The position numbers were made by a program, and so were the translations under genes. From Virgibacillus sp. AGTR (lineage in GTDB: Bacteria; Bacillota; Bacilli; Bacillales; Amphibacillaceae): a DNA stretch of 45,853 nt. This document shows, in pieces, positions 16,180 to 25,871 of the stretch; positions within the stretch are counted from its first letter, which is position 1; each line of letters opens with the position of its first letter. Location of the stretch: assembly GCF_016919725.2 (NCBI RefSeq), contig NZ_JAJERH010000033.1:1-45853 (forward strand), given 5' to 3'. The notes below the pieces were generated by a model. The model worked only from the letters and a program-made list of their open reading frames with translations, was not told the origin of the DNA and searched no databases.

Positions 16180-16372
16180 GTTTCTCTCCTCCTTCTTCCG
16201 ATCAGTAAACTCATTACAAAATAGCTTATGATATAATTGTTATTATAACGCATATAAGTTGAAAAATAAAAGTAATATTGTTGAATTTCCTATGGATTAT
16301 TCCATCATTCTACACATTTTTCACTAATATAAACATAGGATTTAGTATTCGTTCTATTAGGGAGAGAATACA

Positions 16373-17563
16373 ATGGAAATTACTGTTCGCCAAGGGGATA
16401 CTTTATGGTATTACAGCCAGCTTTTTGGTATTCCGTTACCACTAGTCGAAGATTCAAATCGTGGGGTAAATGCAAACCAACTCCAACCCGGCATGCAAGT
16501 ATTGCTACCAGGATACCGTACGATCACTTACTCTATTCAGCCAAATGATTCATTATGGACAATAGCAATAACCAATAATATACCTGTAGATAGTATTGCT
16601 TTATTGAACCCAACGATCCAACCGATGAATTTACAGATCGGAAAAACCATTCTACTTCCAGAGAAAGTTAGATCCGCGATTATTACAGATTTAAACAAGT
16701 ATACGTATGAAAAGTTTCAACAGGATTTACATAACTTACAAGCTATTTATCCGTTTATGTTTCAACAATCCATTGGGAAGTCTGTAATGGGAAAGGAAAT
16801 TGTAGAGTTGCAAATTGGAAGAGGTTCAAACGACGTTCATTTAAACGGCTCCTTCCATGGAAATGAATGGATAACTACTTCTGTTATTATGAAATTCATT
16901 AATGAGTATGCACTATCGCTAACCAATCACAATCCCATTCGTGGCAGATTCACTCTACCTTTATACCAAACGACTCAACTATCCGTAGTGCCAATGGTAA
17001 ATCCTGATGGAGTTAATCTCGTTATTAATGGAGCAAAAGCTGCAGGAGATTATGAAACAAAAGTATTAGAAATGAATCATCAAAACACTAATTTTTCAAA
17101 TTGGAAAGCAAATATTAAAGGAGTGGATTTAAACAAACAATATCCTGCACGTTGGGAAACAGAAGTAGAGAGAAAACCAACTTCACCTCAACCACGAGAT
17201 TTCCCAGGTTATGAACCCATGACTGAGCCGGAAGCAATAACAATGGCAGATTTGGCCAATGAAAGGAATTTCTCCATTGTCAATGCTTTACATACACAAG
17301 GTGAAGAAATTTATTGGGGGTTTGAAGGACTTGAACCTCCTGAATCTGAACAAATTGTTAATGAGTATGCACGTGTCAGTGGATACCTTCCTGTGCAATA
17401 TATTGACAGTTATGCAGGCTATAGGGATTGGTTTATCCAAGAATTCAGAAAGCCTGGTTTCACAATTGAATTAGGTACGGGTGTTAATCCATTGCCGTTT
17501 GAACAATTCCCTGAGATATACGAGGAGACATTAGGAATTTTATTAGCAAACCTTTACCTATAA
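16373..17563 (+). CDS. LysM / M14 zinc carboxypeptidase, gamma-D-glutamyl-diamino acid endopeptidase I-like
   Basis: A 396-residue peptidoglycan peptidase. Two LysM repeats (about residues 2-47 and 50-96) bind wall glycan. Residues 105-395 are an M14 metallopeptidase: His162 and Glu165 (SFHGNEW) and His307 (NALHTQG) bind zinc, and Glu366 (FTIELGTG) is the catalytic base. This matches endopeptidase I of Lysinibacillus sphaericus and B. subtilis YqgT, which cut the gamma-D-Glu-diaminopimelate bond of stem peptides during spore or wall turnover. No signal peptide is present, as in its relatives, which act in the mother cell or leave by a nonclassical route. GGGAGAG precedes ATG 16373. Confidence 0.9.
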   Translation: MEITVRQGDTLWYYSQLFGIPLPLVEDSNRGVNANQLQPGMQVLLPGYRTITYSIQPNDSLWTIAITNNIPVDSIALLNPTIQPMNLQIGKTILLPEKVRSAIITDLNKYTYEKFQQDLHNLQAIYPFMFQQSIGKSVMGKEIVELQIGRGSNDVHLNGSFHGNEWITTSVIMKFINEYALSLTNHNPIRGRFTLPLYQTTQLSVVPMVNPDGVNLVINGAKAAGDYETKVLEMNHQNTNFSNWKANIKGVDLNKQYPARWETEVERKPTSPQPRDFPGYEPMTEPEAITMADLANERNFSIVNALHTQGEEIYWGFEGLEPPESEQIVNEYARVSGYLPVQYIDSYAGYRDWFIQEFRKPGFTIELGTGVNPLPFEQFPEIYEETLGILLANLYL

Positions 17564-18136
17564 ATCTGATTTCCAATCCACTTGTACTGGTCGGACTATT
17601 TGTCTTCCTAATTGCAATGTGTAAACATCAGGATTTTGCATTGCTTTCCATGTATCAAAACCAAAAGCTTGATCATATCGGTGAAGTAATAGAGAAAGTA
17701 GATTTCCATGACTAACAATAACAATATTATGAAAAGTTGTCGATTTCATCTGATCAATCACTTCATGCGCACGCTCAATTGCATCATTGGAGGACTCTCC
17801 ACCAGGTAGTGAAAAATCCAACTCTTGAAACGAATGTTCCAGGACATCTAGCCAATCGTCTATTGGATCTTCACTTAATATTCGTTCTTTTAACCGCTCG
17901 TCAACATGTATTGTAAGTTGAGCTTTATTTGCAAAGGGCTTAATACTATCGACTGCTCGTAGATAAGGGCTAGAAATAATATGATCAATTTCCTCATCTA
18001 AATTCGAAAAGAATTCAGCTAGCTGATTTGCTTGTTGTAAACCATTCGTTGTTAATGGAGAGTCTCTATGTTGACCATGAGCTGAACAATGTCGCACCAA
18101 ATAAATCTTTTTTTCTGTTAAATTTGCTTGTTCCAT
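17558..18136 (-). CDS. Histidine phosphatase family protein (phosphoglycerate mutase-like)
   Basis: A 192-residue cytosolic phosphatase. The family motif RHG appears as RHCSAHGQ with nucleophile His16. The second catalytic His is in VIVSHGNLLSLL, and the acid/base region is in PGGESSNDAIERA. The Cys after RH marks a Bacillus subgroup of unknown substrate. GGAGGGTAATGA precedes ATG 18136. Its 3' end overlaps the M14 peptidase gene by six bases in convergent orientation, so antisense effects between the two transcripts are possible. Confidence 0.85.
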   Translation of the reverse strand: MEQANLTEKKIYLVRHCSAHGQHRDSPLTTNGLQQANQLAEFFSNLDEEIDHIISSPYLRAVDSIKPFANKAQLTIHVDERLKERILSEDPIDDWLDVLEHSFQELDFSLPGGESSNDAIERAHEVIDQMKSTTFHNIVIVSHGNLLSLLLHRYDQAFGFDTWKAMQNPDVYTLQLGRQIVRPVQVDWKSDL

Positions 18137-18225
18137 TCATTACCCTCCATTTAAAACAGAATAGTATGATAACACCAATTATCTTTAGTATACCATTTTT
18201 TATGAAATATTAGTATTCATGTATA

Positions 18226-18255
18226 AAAATAACAGGGAAATTCCCCTGTTATTTT
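18226..18255 (-). terminator. Terminator overlapping the end of the DUF6501-like gene
   Basis: AAAATAACAGGG (18226-18237) and CCCTGTTATTTT (18244-18255) form a perfect 12-bp stem. On the minus strand it includes the stop codon of the 18249-18455 gene and ends in a T-rich tail. Confidence 0.75.
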
Positions 18256-18455
18256 ACCTCTTCAAAGTATTCTTTTCTAAATCCAGCAATTCGTTCACTG
18301 TTGTCAATGATAAAGTAGAATTCATCCGTCTCATTCTTTACATCATATACTTTTCCTGGTGTGAGCTTATTGTCCACAATAAATTTCTTTGCATCAGCAT
18401 GTACGCATTTTAGTCGTTTGATTGTCTCTCGTTCTTCCCAATTTAGATGAATCAT
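18249..18455 (-). CDS. Small conserved protein, DUF6501-like
   Basis: A 68-residue soluble protein (MIHLNWEERETIKRLKCVHADAKKF ... FRKEYFEEV) of a small Bacillaceae family that I recall as DUF6501. The predicted fold is mostly beta with charged surfaces; no motif suggests an activity. AAAAGGGGAGT stands well placed before ATG 18455. It lies after msrAB on the same strand with a 54-base gap and may be cotranscribed with it. Function unknown. Confidence 0.65.
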   Translation of the reverse strand: MIHLNWEERETIKRLKCVHADAKKFIVDNKLTPGKVYDVKNETDEFYFIIDNSERIAGFRKEYFEEVK

Positions 18456-18509
18456 AATCGTTACTCCCCTTTTTGAGTTTACATAATATTTATATTGTCA
18501 ACTTGTCGT

Positions 18510-19472
18510 TTACTCGAACAAACGTAGATATTCCTCATACCCTTCTTCCCTTAGCCTGTCCTTAGGTATAAATCGCATGGCTGCGGAATTTATACAATAT
18601 CGAAGTCCGCCTTTATCCTTTGGACCATCCTCAAATACATGACCTAAATGGGAATCCGCGGTTTTACTTCTTACTTCCGTTCTTACCATTCCATGCGTCG
18701 AATCTATTTCCTTTTTCAACTGATACAAATCAATGGGCTTGGTAAAGCTTGGCCAACCACATCCCGCATCATATTGATCCGTAGAAGAAAACAAGGGTTC
18801 CCCAGAAACAATATCTACATAAATCCCTTCCTCTTCATTATTCCAGTATTCATTTTGAAATGGTCTCTCTGTTCCATTTTCCTGTGTTACATGGAATTGA
18901 ATGGATGTTAATTGTTTTTTTAACTTACTTTTATCAAGTTTATTTCGCCAGTTTTTCTTTATGAAATCCTCCCTACCCGATCCTTTTTTATACAATCTAT
19001 AATGAAAGGATTGCTTTTTATAATAATCTTGATGCTTTTCCTCAGCTGGATAAAATGGCTTTGCAGGAAGTATTTTGGTGACGATTGGCTTTGAAAATCT
19101 TCCGCTATTTTCTAATTCTTGTTTAGATGCTTCGGCTATCTGCTTTTGCTCATCAGTATGATAGAATATAGCAGTTTGATATGATTCTCCACGATCATGA
19201 AACTGACCATAAGGATCTGTAGGGTCGATTTGTTGCCAGAATGTTTCAACTAACTTTTTATATGGCATTATAGATGAATCGAACTCAATTTGTACAGCCT
19301 CCACATGGCCAGTTGTATTGGAGCAAACCTGTTCATAAGTAGGATTTTCTACGGTGCCACCAGTATAACCCGATGTTACGCTAATAATACCAGGACGTTC
19401 ATCGAATGGCTCGACCATGCACCAAAAGCAACCCCCAGCGAAAGTCGCAAACTCTTTCGTTGTATTACGCAC
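18510..19472 (-). CDS. msrAB: Bifunctional peptide methionine sulfoxide reductase MsrA/MsrB
   Basis: About 320 residues repairing both diastereomers of methionine sulfoxide. The N-terminal MsrA has the catalytic Cys in [11 protein letters not shown], and the C-terminal MsrB has its catalytic Cys in [11 protein letters not shown] after [10 protein letters not shown]. The MsrB part lacks the CxxC pairs that bind zinc in other members ([10 protein letters not shown] instead), the usual low-GC Gram-positive form. Start choice is uncertain: GTG 19470-19472 is about 10 bases after AAAAGGG and fits the family, ATG 19481 is one base from that site, and TTG 19532 would add an unlikely N-terminus. Confidence 0.9.
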   Translation of the reverse strand: MRNTTKEFATFAGGCFWCMVEPFDERPGIISVTSGYTGGTVENPTYEQVCSNTTGHVEAVQIEFDSSIMPYKKLVETFWQQIDPTDPYGQFHDRGESYQTAIFYHTDEQKQIAEASKQELENSGRFSKPIVTKILPAKPFYPAEEKHQDYYKKQSFHYRLYKKGSGREDFIKKNWRNKLDKSKLKKQLTSIQFHVTQENGTERPFQNEYWNNEEEGIYVDIVSGEPLFSSTDQYDAGCGWPSFTKPIDLYQLKKEIDSTHGMVRTEVRSKTADSHLGHVFEDGPKDKGGLRYCINSAAMRFIPKDRLREEGYEEYLRLFE

Positions 19473-19549
19473 ATATATCATTCCCTTTTCAGCATTTTCT
19501 TCTATTTTTCCTTTTATAGAAGAAAAAATCAAGCTGGGAGCCTTAAAAA

Positions 19550-20095
19550 TTAAATAAACAGCTTCGGAACAGACTGACCAGGCTGTGAATTTCGCTCGGA
19601 AACGCGATCCGTTGATGTCAGTTGTAATGCATCTTCTGACAGTTCTGCACTACTTTCGATAAGGGAATCCTCTTCGGTAGACTGTTCATCAGAATCATTT
19701 TGATTACCATCTCCACTTTCCATTGAATTGAATGCTTTCATCATTCTATACATAGCAGGTAAATTTTTCACCATAGGCCCATATTCTTGCACGATCGGTG
19801 CAGCACTTTGCACCATTTTTAAAACTTGTTGAACATTATTTAATGTTCCAGACAGACCACCTACCCCATTGCTTAAAAATCCAGCACCTGTTCCAGCAGC
19901 AGATTGCGGTCGTAAAAAGCTAAGCAGATTTCGTAAATTGCCTCCTCCAGCTTGTTGAGCTCCGGGTATGGATGCCCCTGGAAATCCCCTTCCTGGAAAA
20001 GCTCTTGGAAATTGATTACCGTACATCATATTTCCTGGGTTTACTTGCTGCATATTAAACGGAAAATTACCTGGCTGATTAGATGGAAATACCAT
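19550..20095 (-). CDS. YqfQ-like (VrrA-type) protein
   Basis: A 181-residue low-complexity protein. The N-terminal 60 residues are rich in Pro, Gly, Asn, Gln and Phe ([19 protein letters not shown]). The conserved core, [44 protein letters not shown], is the YqfQ family signature (PF14181). The tail is acidic and Ser-rich. The family is restricted to bacilli and of unknown function; the B. anthracis relative VrrA is known for variable repeats. No signal peptide. GGGGG precedes ATG 20095 by 7 bases. Confidence 0.8.
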   Translation of the reverse strand: MVFPSNQPGNFPFNMQQVNPGNMMYGNQFPRAFPGRGFPGASIPGAQQAGGGNLRNLLSFLRPQSAAGTGAGFLSNGVGGLSGTLNNVQQVLKMVQSAAPIVQEYGPMVKNLPAMYRMMKAFNSMESGDGNQNDSDEQSTEEDSLIESSAELSEDALQLTSTDRVSERNSQPGQSVPKLFI

Positions 20096-20482
20096 ATCAT
20101 TACCCCCTATACCTAACTAAATCATTTATAGTATTGTACGTAAACCCAGAAAAAAGGTGTAGGCGGTAGTTCTTATAGAACTGTATATCATACATATGAG
20201 TGAAATATTTCCCGGGCAACCGCACAAACTAACATGTTTCCCTAAATCCAGTGCCATTTTTGCCGAATTCTGGTTTATTTACTGAAATAATAAATATTAA
20301 ACAAACGTTTGATTAAAATACCGAACTGGAGGAAAATCATACAGTTCCATGCTAGTATTAGCGTAAATAGGAGGAAGCTAGAAAACCACATACGCTTATC
20401 ATTATATTATCTAACAACGAAAAAGTTTTAGTTATTCCTTATATATAGATGAATATCGCACTCAATCCAGCCAATCAGCTCA
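20096..20482. other. Gene-less interval
   Basis: No coding sequence or terminator recognised. A 10-bp perfect palindrome, CAAACGTTTG (about 20302-20311), could be an operator, but nothing else supports this. Confidence 0.35.
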
Positions 20483-21412
20483 TTAGTTTACTTTTTTATC
20501 AGAGTATAACTGATGCTGTTTAACTTTTTTATCACTTCTATTAGAAGGAAAGCGAAGCCCCATTGCGATTGCAGCGCCAATACAACCGAATAGACATCCA
20601 AAAAATAAGTATAAAGTTGGTTGGGAGTCCCCGATTATTACGGAGGCAATCCCTCCGATAGCAGGAAAAAGAGCTACCATGTAGCTGCTTAAGGACGCTC
20701 CGATTCGTTCTACAAGTTTAAGGTAGAACATCCATGCAACAAAGGACGCAAAAACTGTTAACCATACCAATGCACCAAGATAAGAAATTGATGTTGGGAG
20801 GTAGAAATCCTGACCTTGGAAAGTACAAATAATAAATAATAGGAGTGCTGCTACTACTCCACCGAAACTATTTGAGTAGACAGGATTAATTCCTCGGTTG
20901 GCATTTCGTGCTGAACTTGCATCACCTACCGATGTTAATAAGGTACCGAGTAATGCGACACCTACCCCTTTTAATTGAGCAAGATTAAATTGCTCGGATA
21001 AAAGAGGATAAATAACAATACATACTGCAATCATACCAATTATTCCACCTATAAGTATTCTAGGGTGTAACCTCTCCCCTAGAAATACGCGCAATGCAAT
21101 AGGAGTCAATATAGCTTTCATAGAAAACATAAGAGTCACCAGCGCTGCAGAACTCCAGATTGTGCCATAATATAATAAAAGATAACTCAAAGCAAAGTTA
21201 CAAGCCCCAAATATAATAATGGGTAAAGTATCCCTGCGTGAAGGTCGGCCAGATGGCCGATACAAACAAGCCAGGATAACAAATAACAACGCAGCCCCTG
21301 CAATACGGTAGGTTAATGACACTTCAAGACTGATAGGTGTACCTTGAATTTTAACAGCTATAAAGTTTAACCCCCATACAAGGAGACAGAAAATGTACAT
21401 AAAAATAGTCAT
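20483..21412 (-). CDS. DMT-superfamily (EamA) transporter
   Basis: A 309-residue inner-membrane protein with about ten hydrophobic helices arranged as two EamA repeats (first ending near residue 140, second from about 150). Members export amino acids or metabolites. Its start overlaps the stop of the upstream ALAS-like gene by four bases, so the two are translationally coupled, which suggests it moves the product of that enzyme or a derivative. The substrate cannot be read from the sequence. The C-terminal tail is short and basic. Confidence 0.85.
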   Translation of the reverse strand: MTIFMYIFCLLVWGLNFIAVKIQGTPISLEVSLTYRIAGAALLFVILACLYRPSGRPSRRDTLPIIIFGACNFALSYLLLYYGTIWSSAALVTLMFSMKAILTPIALRVFLGERLHPRILIGGIIGMIAVCIVIYPLLSEQFNLAQLKGVGVALLGTLLTSVGDASSARNANRGINPVYSNSFGGVVAALLLFIICTFQGQDFYLPTSISYLGALVWLTVFASFVAWMFYLKLVERIGASLSSYMVALFPAIGGIASVIIGDSQPTLYLFFGCLFGCIGAAIAMGLRFPSNRSDKKVKQHQLYSDKKVN

Positions 21413-22641
21413 TGCATAGTCACATCTGACTGTTCCACAAACACAATATCAAAATGATTAAAAACCTCAATCAAAGCATCTTTTAATTGTAAGATTTGCT
21501 CCTCAGTATGATTAGGAGTAACGTTAACACGAAAGCGCTCTGTTCCGACAGGAACGGTTGGTGAGTTAATAGGCTGTAAGTAGACACGATGCCTTTCTAG
21601 TAAGCGCTTTGCCGCATCCTTGCACTTTTGAGCTTCACCGATTAAGACAGGGAGGATATGAGTTTCACTAGATTTCATTATAGGGATGCCCGCACGATTG
21701 AGTTCCTCTCTCAATATTTTCGTCTTTCTATGTAAAACATCTCTCTCATGATTTGATGCTTTTAAATGCTCAAGACTGGCATTACAAGCTGCCACAATAG
21801 ATGGGGGCAAAGATGTAGTAAAAATGAACCCGGATGCAAAAGATCGAATAACGTCAATTATCTCATTTGATGCAGCAATATACCCACCTATAACACCAAT
21901 TCCTTTCGCCATAGTTCCTTGAATTATATCAAGACGATGTTCTATTCCTAATTCCGCAGCTTTCCCCGCTCCTCTTGGACCATACATACCGATAGCATGG
22001 ACCTCATCGATAAATGTTAAAGCATTATACTGTTCTGCAAGGTCGCAAATTTCTTTAATTGGAGAGACATCTCCGTCCATGGAATAAACGGATTCAAAAA
22101 CAATAATTTTTGGTTGATCAATGGGCTGTTCTACAAGTAGTTCTTCTAAATGACTCACATCATTATGTCGGAAAACTGCACAGGCAGCCTTAGTACTACG
22201 AATTCCATTAATGATTGAAGCATGATTAAGTTCGTCAGAAAATATGGTGCAGTCCGGCAACAGACGAAGTAAGCACTGTAATGTGGCATCATTTGATCCA
22301 TAGCCTGTTGGAAAAACTAACGCTGCCTCTTTGTTGTGCCAATCCGCAAGTGACGATTCTAACCTATTATAATGTTTATGGGTTCCTCCTATGTTCCTCG
22401 AACCACCTGAGCCTACCCCGAACAACTGGATAGCTTCCTGAGCAGCTGCGGTTACTAGGGGATGCTGAGACATACCCAAATAGTCGTTACTACACCAGAC
22501 AACAACGGATTGATCATTCTTTTTACCACTTAACGTAGCCAGGGGATATTGACCGCGTATTCGATTAATAGTAACGAATTCACGATATTGTCCACTTTCT
22601 TTTAGTAATTGAATTTTGTTTTTCAATAATTCAGCGTACAT
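21409..22641 (-). CDS. 5-aminolevulinate synthase-like alpha-oxoamine synthase
   Basis: A 410-residue PLP enzyme. Its motifs follow 5-aminolevulinate synthase rather than biotin-pathway KAPA synthase: [10 protein letters not shown] (residues 48-57), [56 protein letters not shown] and [16 protein letters not shown]. The PLP lysine is Lys246 in GTMAKGIG. Arg20 and Asn83 match residues that hold the succinyl carboxylate in the Rhodobacter enzyme, but the Thr of that set is Ser81. It would condense glycine with succinyl-CoA or another acyl-CoA. Bacillota normally make aminolevulinate from glutamyl-tRNA, so a secondary role is likely. AGGAGG precedes ATG 22641; it forms an operon with the DMT transporter. 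Confidence 0.8.
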   Translation of the reverse strand: MYAELLKNKIQLLKESGQYREFVTINRIRGQYPLATLSGKKNDQSVVVWCSNDYLGMSQHPLVTAAAQEAIQLFGVGSGGSRNIGGTHKHYNRLESSLADWHNKEAALVFPTGYGSNDATLQCLLRLLPDCTIFSDELNHASIINGIRSTKAACAVFRHNDVSHLEELLVEQPIDQPKIIVFESVYSMDGDVSPIKEICDLAEQYNALTFIDEVHAIGMYGPRGAGKAAELGIEHRLDIIQGTMAKGIGVIGGYIAASNEIIDVIRSFASGFIFTTSLPPSIVAACNASLEHLKASNHERDVLHRKTKILREELNRAGIPIMKSSETHILPVLIGEAQKCKDAAKRLLERHRVYLQPINSPTVPVGTERFRVNVTPNHTEEQILQLKDALIEVFNHFDIVFVEQSDVTMQ

Positions 22642-23103
22642 AACAAGTCCTCCTTCTTAATCTCTAGTAAACTCAATGTTAATTAGAACTCTACGAAGAA
22701 TGAATACTATGTAAATTAATTTATTAACATATTCCTCCTTTCTTTCATATAAAATTTAGAGTACTTAATAAATTACATACTAATGATGTTAATGGGTTTA
22801 GTCAATCATTTTTTCAAAAAATTAGTAAATTATATATTATTTTACCAATATAATTATAGTTACAATTCCTAATATTACTTTTCTAAGGGGATTTAGATTG
22901 CTCGTCTATGAAAGATACCTGGTTAGCTTTATCTGGAGACAACCATATATGGAGTTTTTATTAATGACTGTCATGGCTTAGATCAACCAATTAGAATGTG
23001 AACTGAGATTTCGTCACTGTGCAGGAAAATATAGAGGCAGAGTAAAAAAGACATGAAGGAATTAATTAGCTTATATTGCACAAAAAAAGACGCTAGAAAA
23101 ATT
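22642..23103. other. Gene-less interval between yozE and the ALAS-like operon
   Basis: Very AT-rich. It must carry the promoter of the minus-strand ALAS-like operon, but I could not choose one with confidence. A plus-strand open frame beginning at 23053 lies opposite yozE and is not supported. Confidence 0.4.
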
Positions 23104-23331
23104 CTAACGACTCTCATGTTCATGTATCCTATATATATCCCAAAGCTCATCAAACACGGTTACTGCTGTAGGAAATGGGCTATTATATTCAAGGTAGCTA
23201 CTTATTTCATCATATTCCATCGCGTGCTTTGGAAAATAATGATCCGCAAAGGCCCAATCTGCTAAACGACTTTTTTCATCTGGATTTTTCTTTCCCCGAT
23301 ATGTCATTAAAAAATGATAAAAAGAACGCAA
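23104..23331 (-). CDS. yozE: YozE family protein (UPF0346)
   Basis: A 75-residue soluble protein close to B. subtilis YozE: SFYHFLMTYRGKK at the start, then FADHYFPKHAMEYDEISSYLEYN and TVFDELWDIY. The fold is known as a small helical bundle resembling a SAM domain; the role is unknown. It begins 11 bases after the tatC stop on the same strand and is probably the last gene of the tat transcript. Confidence 0.9.
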   Translation of the reverse strand: MRSFYHFLMTYRGKKNPDEKSRLADWAFADHYFPKHAMEYDEISSYLEYNSPFPTAVTVFDELWDIYRIHEHESR

Positions 23332-23342
23332 TCCGATTCACC

Positions 23343-24107
23343 TCATCCATCTAAACGATCACTTTCCATGAATTCTTTATGTTTTTTCAGCTTACGCCGG
23401 TACACAACAGCAGCTAAATAAATACTAATCTCATACAAAATAATTAATGGTACTGCTACAACAAGCTGCAATATAAAATCCGGTGGCGTAACTATTGTTC
23501 CGATAATAACAAGGATTAAATAAGCATATTTACGCGTTTTACGCATAAAATCCGGTGTCAGTACTCCTAAAGCAGTAAGGAACATAGCAATTACTGGTAT
23601 TTCAAACAACACAGCAAATGGCAACGTAACACGTATAAGAAACTTAAAATAACGATCAACGGTGAACATTTCATTAAACATTCCATCATTTAAGGACAAA
23701 AGAAATGGAAGAATTAACTCAATGAACATATAATACCCAAATACTAATCCCGCAATAAATAAAAGAAAGACGGCAGGTATATATGCTAATGTTGCTTTCC
23801 TTTCCGACTGTGTTAAACCTGGTCTAACAAACAACCAAACCTGTAATGCAAAAATTGGAATGGTGCAAGCAATTGCCACTATCCCCGCGAGCGTAAAATG
23901 AATCCAGATAATTTCACCCGGACTTATTACAGTTAATTTAAAGTCCAAATCACTTTGAAAAAAAGAATATATATCTTTGGAGAACACAAATCCACCAATA
24001 AAGAATAAAATGAAAAAAACAGCAATAATTATTATCCTATTTCTTAACTCCGATAGATGATCTGTAAGGTTCATTTCCTTTTCATCCATTGATACGTTGT
24101 TAGGCAT
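23343..24107 (-). CDS. tatC: Sec-independent protein translocase TatC
   Basis: A 254-residue polytopic membrane protein with six helices that binds the twin-arginine signal of folded export substrates. The N-terminal LTDHLSELRNRI and the internal FEIPVIAMFLTALGVLTP segment are TatC hallmarks. The start ATG 24107 follows AGGAGAG. It is cotranscribed after two tatA copies, so the cell has a minimal TatA-TatC system. The nearby mobA suggests molybdoenzymes as possible substrates. Confidence 0.95.
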   Translation of the reverse strand: MPNNVSMDEKEMNLTDHLSELRNRIIIIAVFFILFFIGGFVFSKDIYSFFQSDLDFKLTVISPGEIIWIHFTLAGIVAIACTIPIFALQVWLFVRPGLTQSERKATLAYIPAVFLLFIAGLVFGYYMFIELILPFLLSLNDGMFNEMFTVDRYFKFLIRVTLPFAVLFEIPVIAMFLTALGVLTPDFMRKTRKYAYLILVIIGTIVTPPDFILQLVVAVPLIILYEISIYLAAVVYRRKLKKHKEFMESDRLDG

Positions 24108-24192
24108 CCTTTCACTCTCCTACTTACATAAACCTTGTACATAGTACCTACATAAAAGAAGATGCAAGGGTTATACCTTACACCTTCGCATA

Positions 24193-24387
24193 TCAGCTTT
24201 TACTAGATGTTTGCTTTTCCGTTTTACTAGCATCATCATCGGTGACGATATCCTTCGTAGCATTTTTAAATTCCTTTAACGAACTTCCAAATGCTTTACC
24301 GATCTCTGGAAGTTTAGAAGGACCAAATACAACGAGCGCTATGATTAAAATTAAGATTAACCCAGGAACACCAATACTTGAGAACAT
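24193..24387 (-). CDS. tatA: Twin-arginine translocase subunit TatA, copy 2
   Basis: A 64-residue single-span protein that multimerises to form the Tat passage. One hydrophobic helix ([15 protein letters not shown]) is followed by the [21 protein letters not shown] amphipathic helix and a charged, disordered tail. ATG 24387 gives the normal MFSSIG start, with AAGGGAG 8 bases upstream; a GTG three codons earlier overlaps that site. It is a close tandem duplicate of the gene just upstream. Confidence 0.9.
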   Translation of the reverse strand: MFSSIGVPGLILILIIALVVFGPSKLPEIGKAFGSSLKEFKNATKDIVTDDDASKTEKQTSSKS

Positions 24388-24405
24388 TCCCTTCACTCCC
24401 TTATG

Positions 24406-24615
24406 TTATTTACTGCTTTTTTGATCAGTAATAATATCTTTTGTTTCCTTTATTTCATCTGTAACATCACTAGTTAATTCATTTGCAGAAGTTTTAAATT
24501 CCTTTAACGTTTGTCCTGCCGCTTTACCAATCTCCGGCAACTTTTTCGGACCGAATATTACTAATGCGATGATTAAAATCAAGATTAGTCCAGGAAAACC
24601 TATACTAGAAAACAT
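24406..24615 (-). CDS. tatA: Twin-arginine translocase subunit TatA, copy 1
   Basis: A 69-residue TatA/E protein with membrane helix [15 protein letters not shown] and amphipathic [21 protein letters not shown]. It differs from the second copy mostly in the tail (longer, with [16 protein letters not shown]). ATG 24615 is preferred over GTG 24621, with AAGGTG upstream. It is the first gene of the tat group; the second copy follows 18 bases later. Confidence 0.9.
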   Translation of the reverse strand: MFSSIGFPGLILILIIALVIFGPKKLPEIGKAAGQTLKEFKTSANELTSDVTDEIKETKDIITDQKSSK

Positions 24616-24748
24616 CTTCACACCTTCTTTTCATAATTAATCTTATTATAATCAAAATTTCAAAAAACAAATATCCTTTGTAAAAAAATTCATAGCGTGT
24701 TCAATGATTAAGTATAAAGCGCTTTTAGTGTAACATGTTTTTCTTCTC

Positions 24749-25336
24749 TTAAACAAGTCTCATTGTCTTAGCGTGTTCATATTGTTCTGGCGTATTCATA
24801 TTGAAAAAATGACGTTCTACTTGATCACGTGGGAATCCATGAAAATCATGGATAAAGCGAATATTCATCTCCTCAAAAAAACCAGTAACTTTTCGTTCAC
24901 CCTTATCCAGTTGCTTTTGTACCTCTTCAAGCACTGATTTTTTATAAACAGCTGCTAAAGGATGCATATATGTTTGATAAACGGGTACAACACCATCATA
25001 GTCTTCCAAGTTGTCTATCATATATTGTAAAATCGGATATTGGATAAACGGCATATCACAGGCAGTGATGATAAAAACATCCGCTTTATTATAATAAAGC
25101 GCTGCTTCTATGCCTGCTAATGGTCCACTTTCTTGATACCTATCTGTTACAAATCGAGCTGGTAAATCGTTATAAAGCTGGGGCTGATGTGTAACAATGG
25201 ATAAGCAATTCGTCACCTTCATCAATTCAAAAAAGATACGATTTATCACCGTTTGATTGCCAATTTTCAATAAAGACTTATTTGTTCCCATTCGCCGAGA
25301 TTTACCACCAGAAAGTATTACCCCACAAGTATCCAT
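24749..25336 (-). CDS. mobA: Molybdenum cofactor guanylyltransferase
   Basis: A 195-residue nucleotidyltransferase that attaches GMP to molybdopterin. The signature LSGGKSRRMGTNKSLL near the N-terminus binds GTP, and ITACDMPFIQY holds the metal-binding Asp. It follows dfrA by 17 bases and precedes the tat genes on the same strand. No other moco genes lie in the window. GGGAGGA precedes ATG 25336. Assignment is secure at family level. Confidence 0.9.
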   Translation of the reverse strand: MDTCGVILSGGKSRRMGTNKSLLKIGNQTVINRIFFELMKVTNCLSIVTHQPQLYNDLPARFVTDRYQESGPLAGIEAALYYNKADVFIITACDMPFIQYPILQYMIDNLEDYDGVVPVYQTYMHPLAAVYKKSVLEEVQKQLDKGERKVTGFFEEMNIRFIHDFHGFPRDQVERHFFNMNTPEQYEHAKTMRLV

Positions 25337-25353
25337 TCGTTCCTCCCTACTAC

Positions 25354-25842
25354 TTAAATTCGATCATACTGTAAAAAGTAATATTCGTAAGGATTTGTAT
25401 CATTTCTTTCCCCTTTAACCTTAGAAGTAAGCCTCCATTCTTTTTCTGAGAATGTAGGAAAATATGTATCCCCATCAAAAGAATGATTAATCCACGTAAT
25501 ATACATTCTATCAGCTATCATCATCGCCTGCTCAAATATTTTTCCACCACCAATGATAAAATATTCCTGATCAGGGTGGGTCTCACTCCACTGTTTAATA
25601 TGATCTAAGCTATCAATTACTTGGACATCGTCAGGGAAATCATTATCCCCTCTCGTAAGCACAACATTTGTACGGTTGGGTAAACTACGTCCTAATGAAT
25701 CATACGTTTTTCTCCCCATAATGACAGTTTGATTGACTGTCTTTTCCTTAAAGAAGCGTAGGTCCTTTGGTAATCGCCATGGTAAATCATTATCTACACC
25801 GATGACATGATTGCGATCCATTGCCAATAATAATGATATCAT
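25354..25842 (-). CDS. dfrA: Dihydrofolate reductase
   Basis: A 162-residue enzyme reducing dihydrofolate to tetrahydrofolate with NADPH. It shows ISLLLAMDRNHVIGVDNDLPWRLPKDLRFFK (folate-site Asp in the DLPW region), VIMGRKTYDSLG and IIGGGKIFEQAM. It lies 29 bases after thyA, which consumes methylene-tetrahydrofolate and yields dihydrofolate, so the pair closes the thymidylate cycle. AGGAGGA precedes ATG 25842. Confidence 0.95.
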   Translation of the reverse strand: MISLLLAMDRNHVIGVDNDLPWRLPKDLRFFKEKTVNQTVIMGRKTYDSLGRSLPNRTNVVLTRGDNDFPDDVQVIDSLDHIKQWSETHPDQEYFIIGGGKIFEQAMMIADRMYITWINHSFDGDTYFPTFSEKEWRLTSKVKGERNDTNPYEYYFLQYDRI

Positions 25843-25871
25843 TCTTTGTCCTCCTAATAACTAACAGTTAC

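Noticed and set aside
23053-23265. Plus-strand frame of 70 codons opposite yozE
   Set aside because: It overlaps the well-matched yozE gene in antisense and has no ribosome binding site.
24700-24725. cre-like AAAGCGCTTT upstream of the tat genes
   Set aside because: The core is palindromic but the outer TG and CA of the consensus are missing; too weak.
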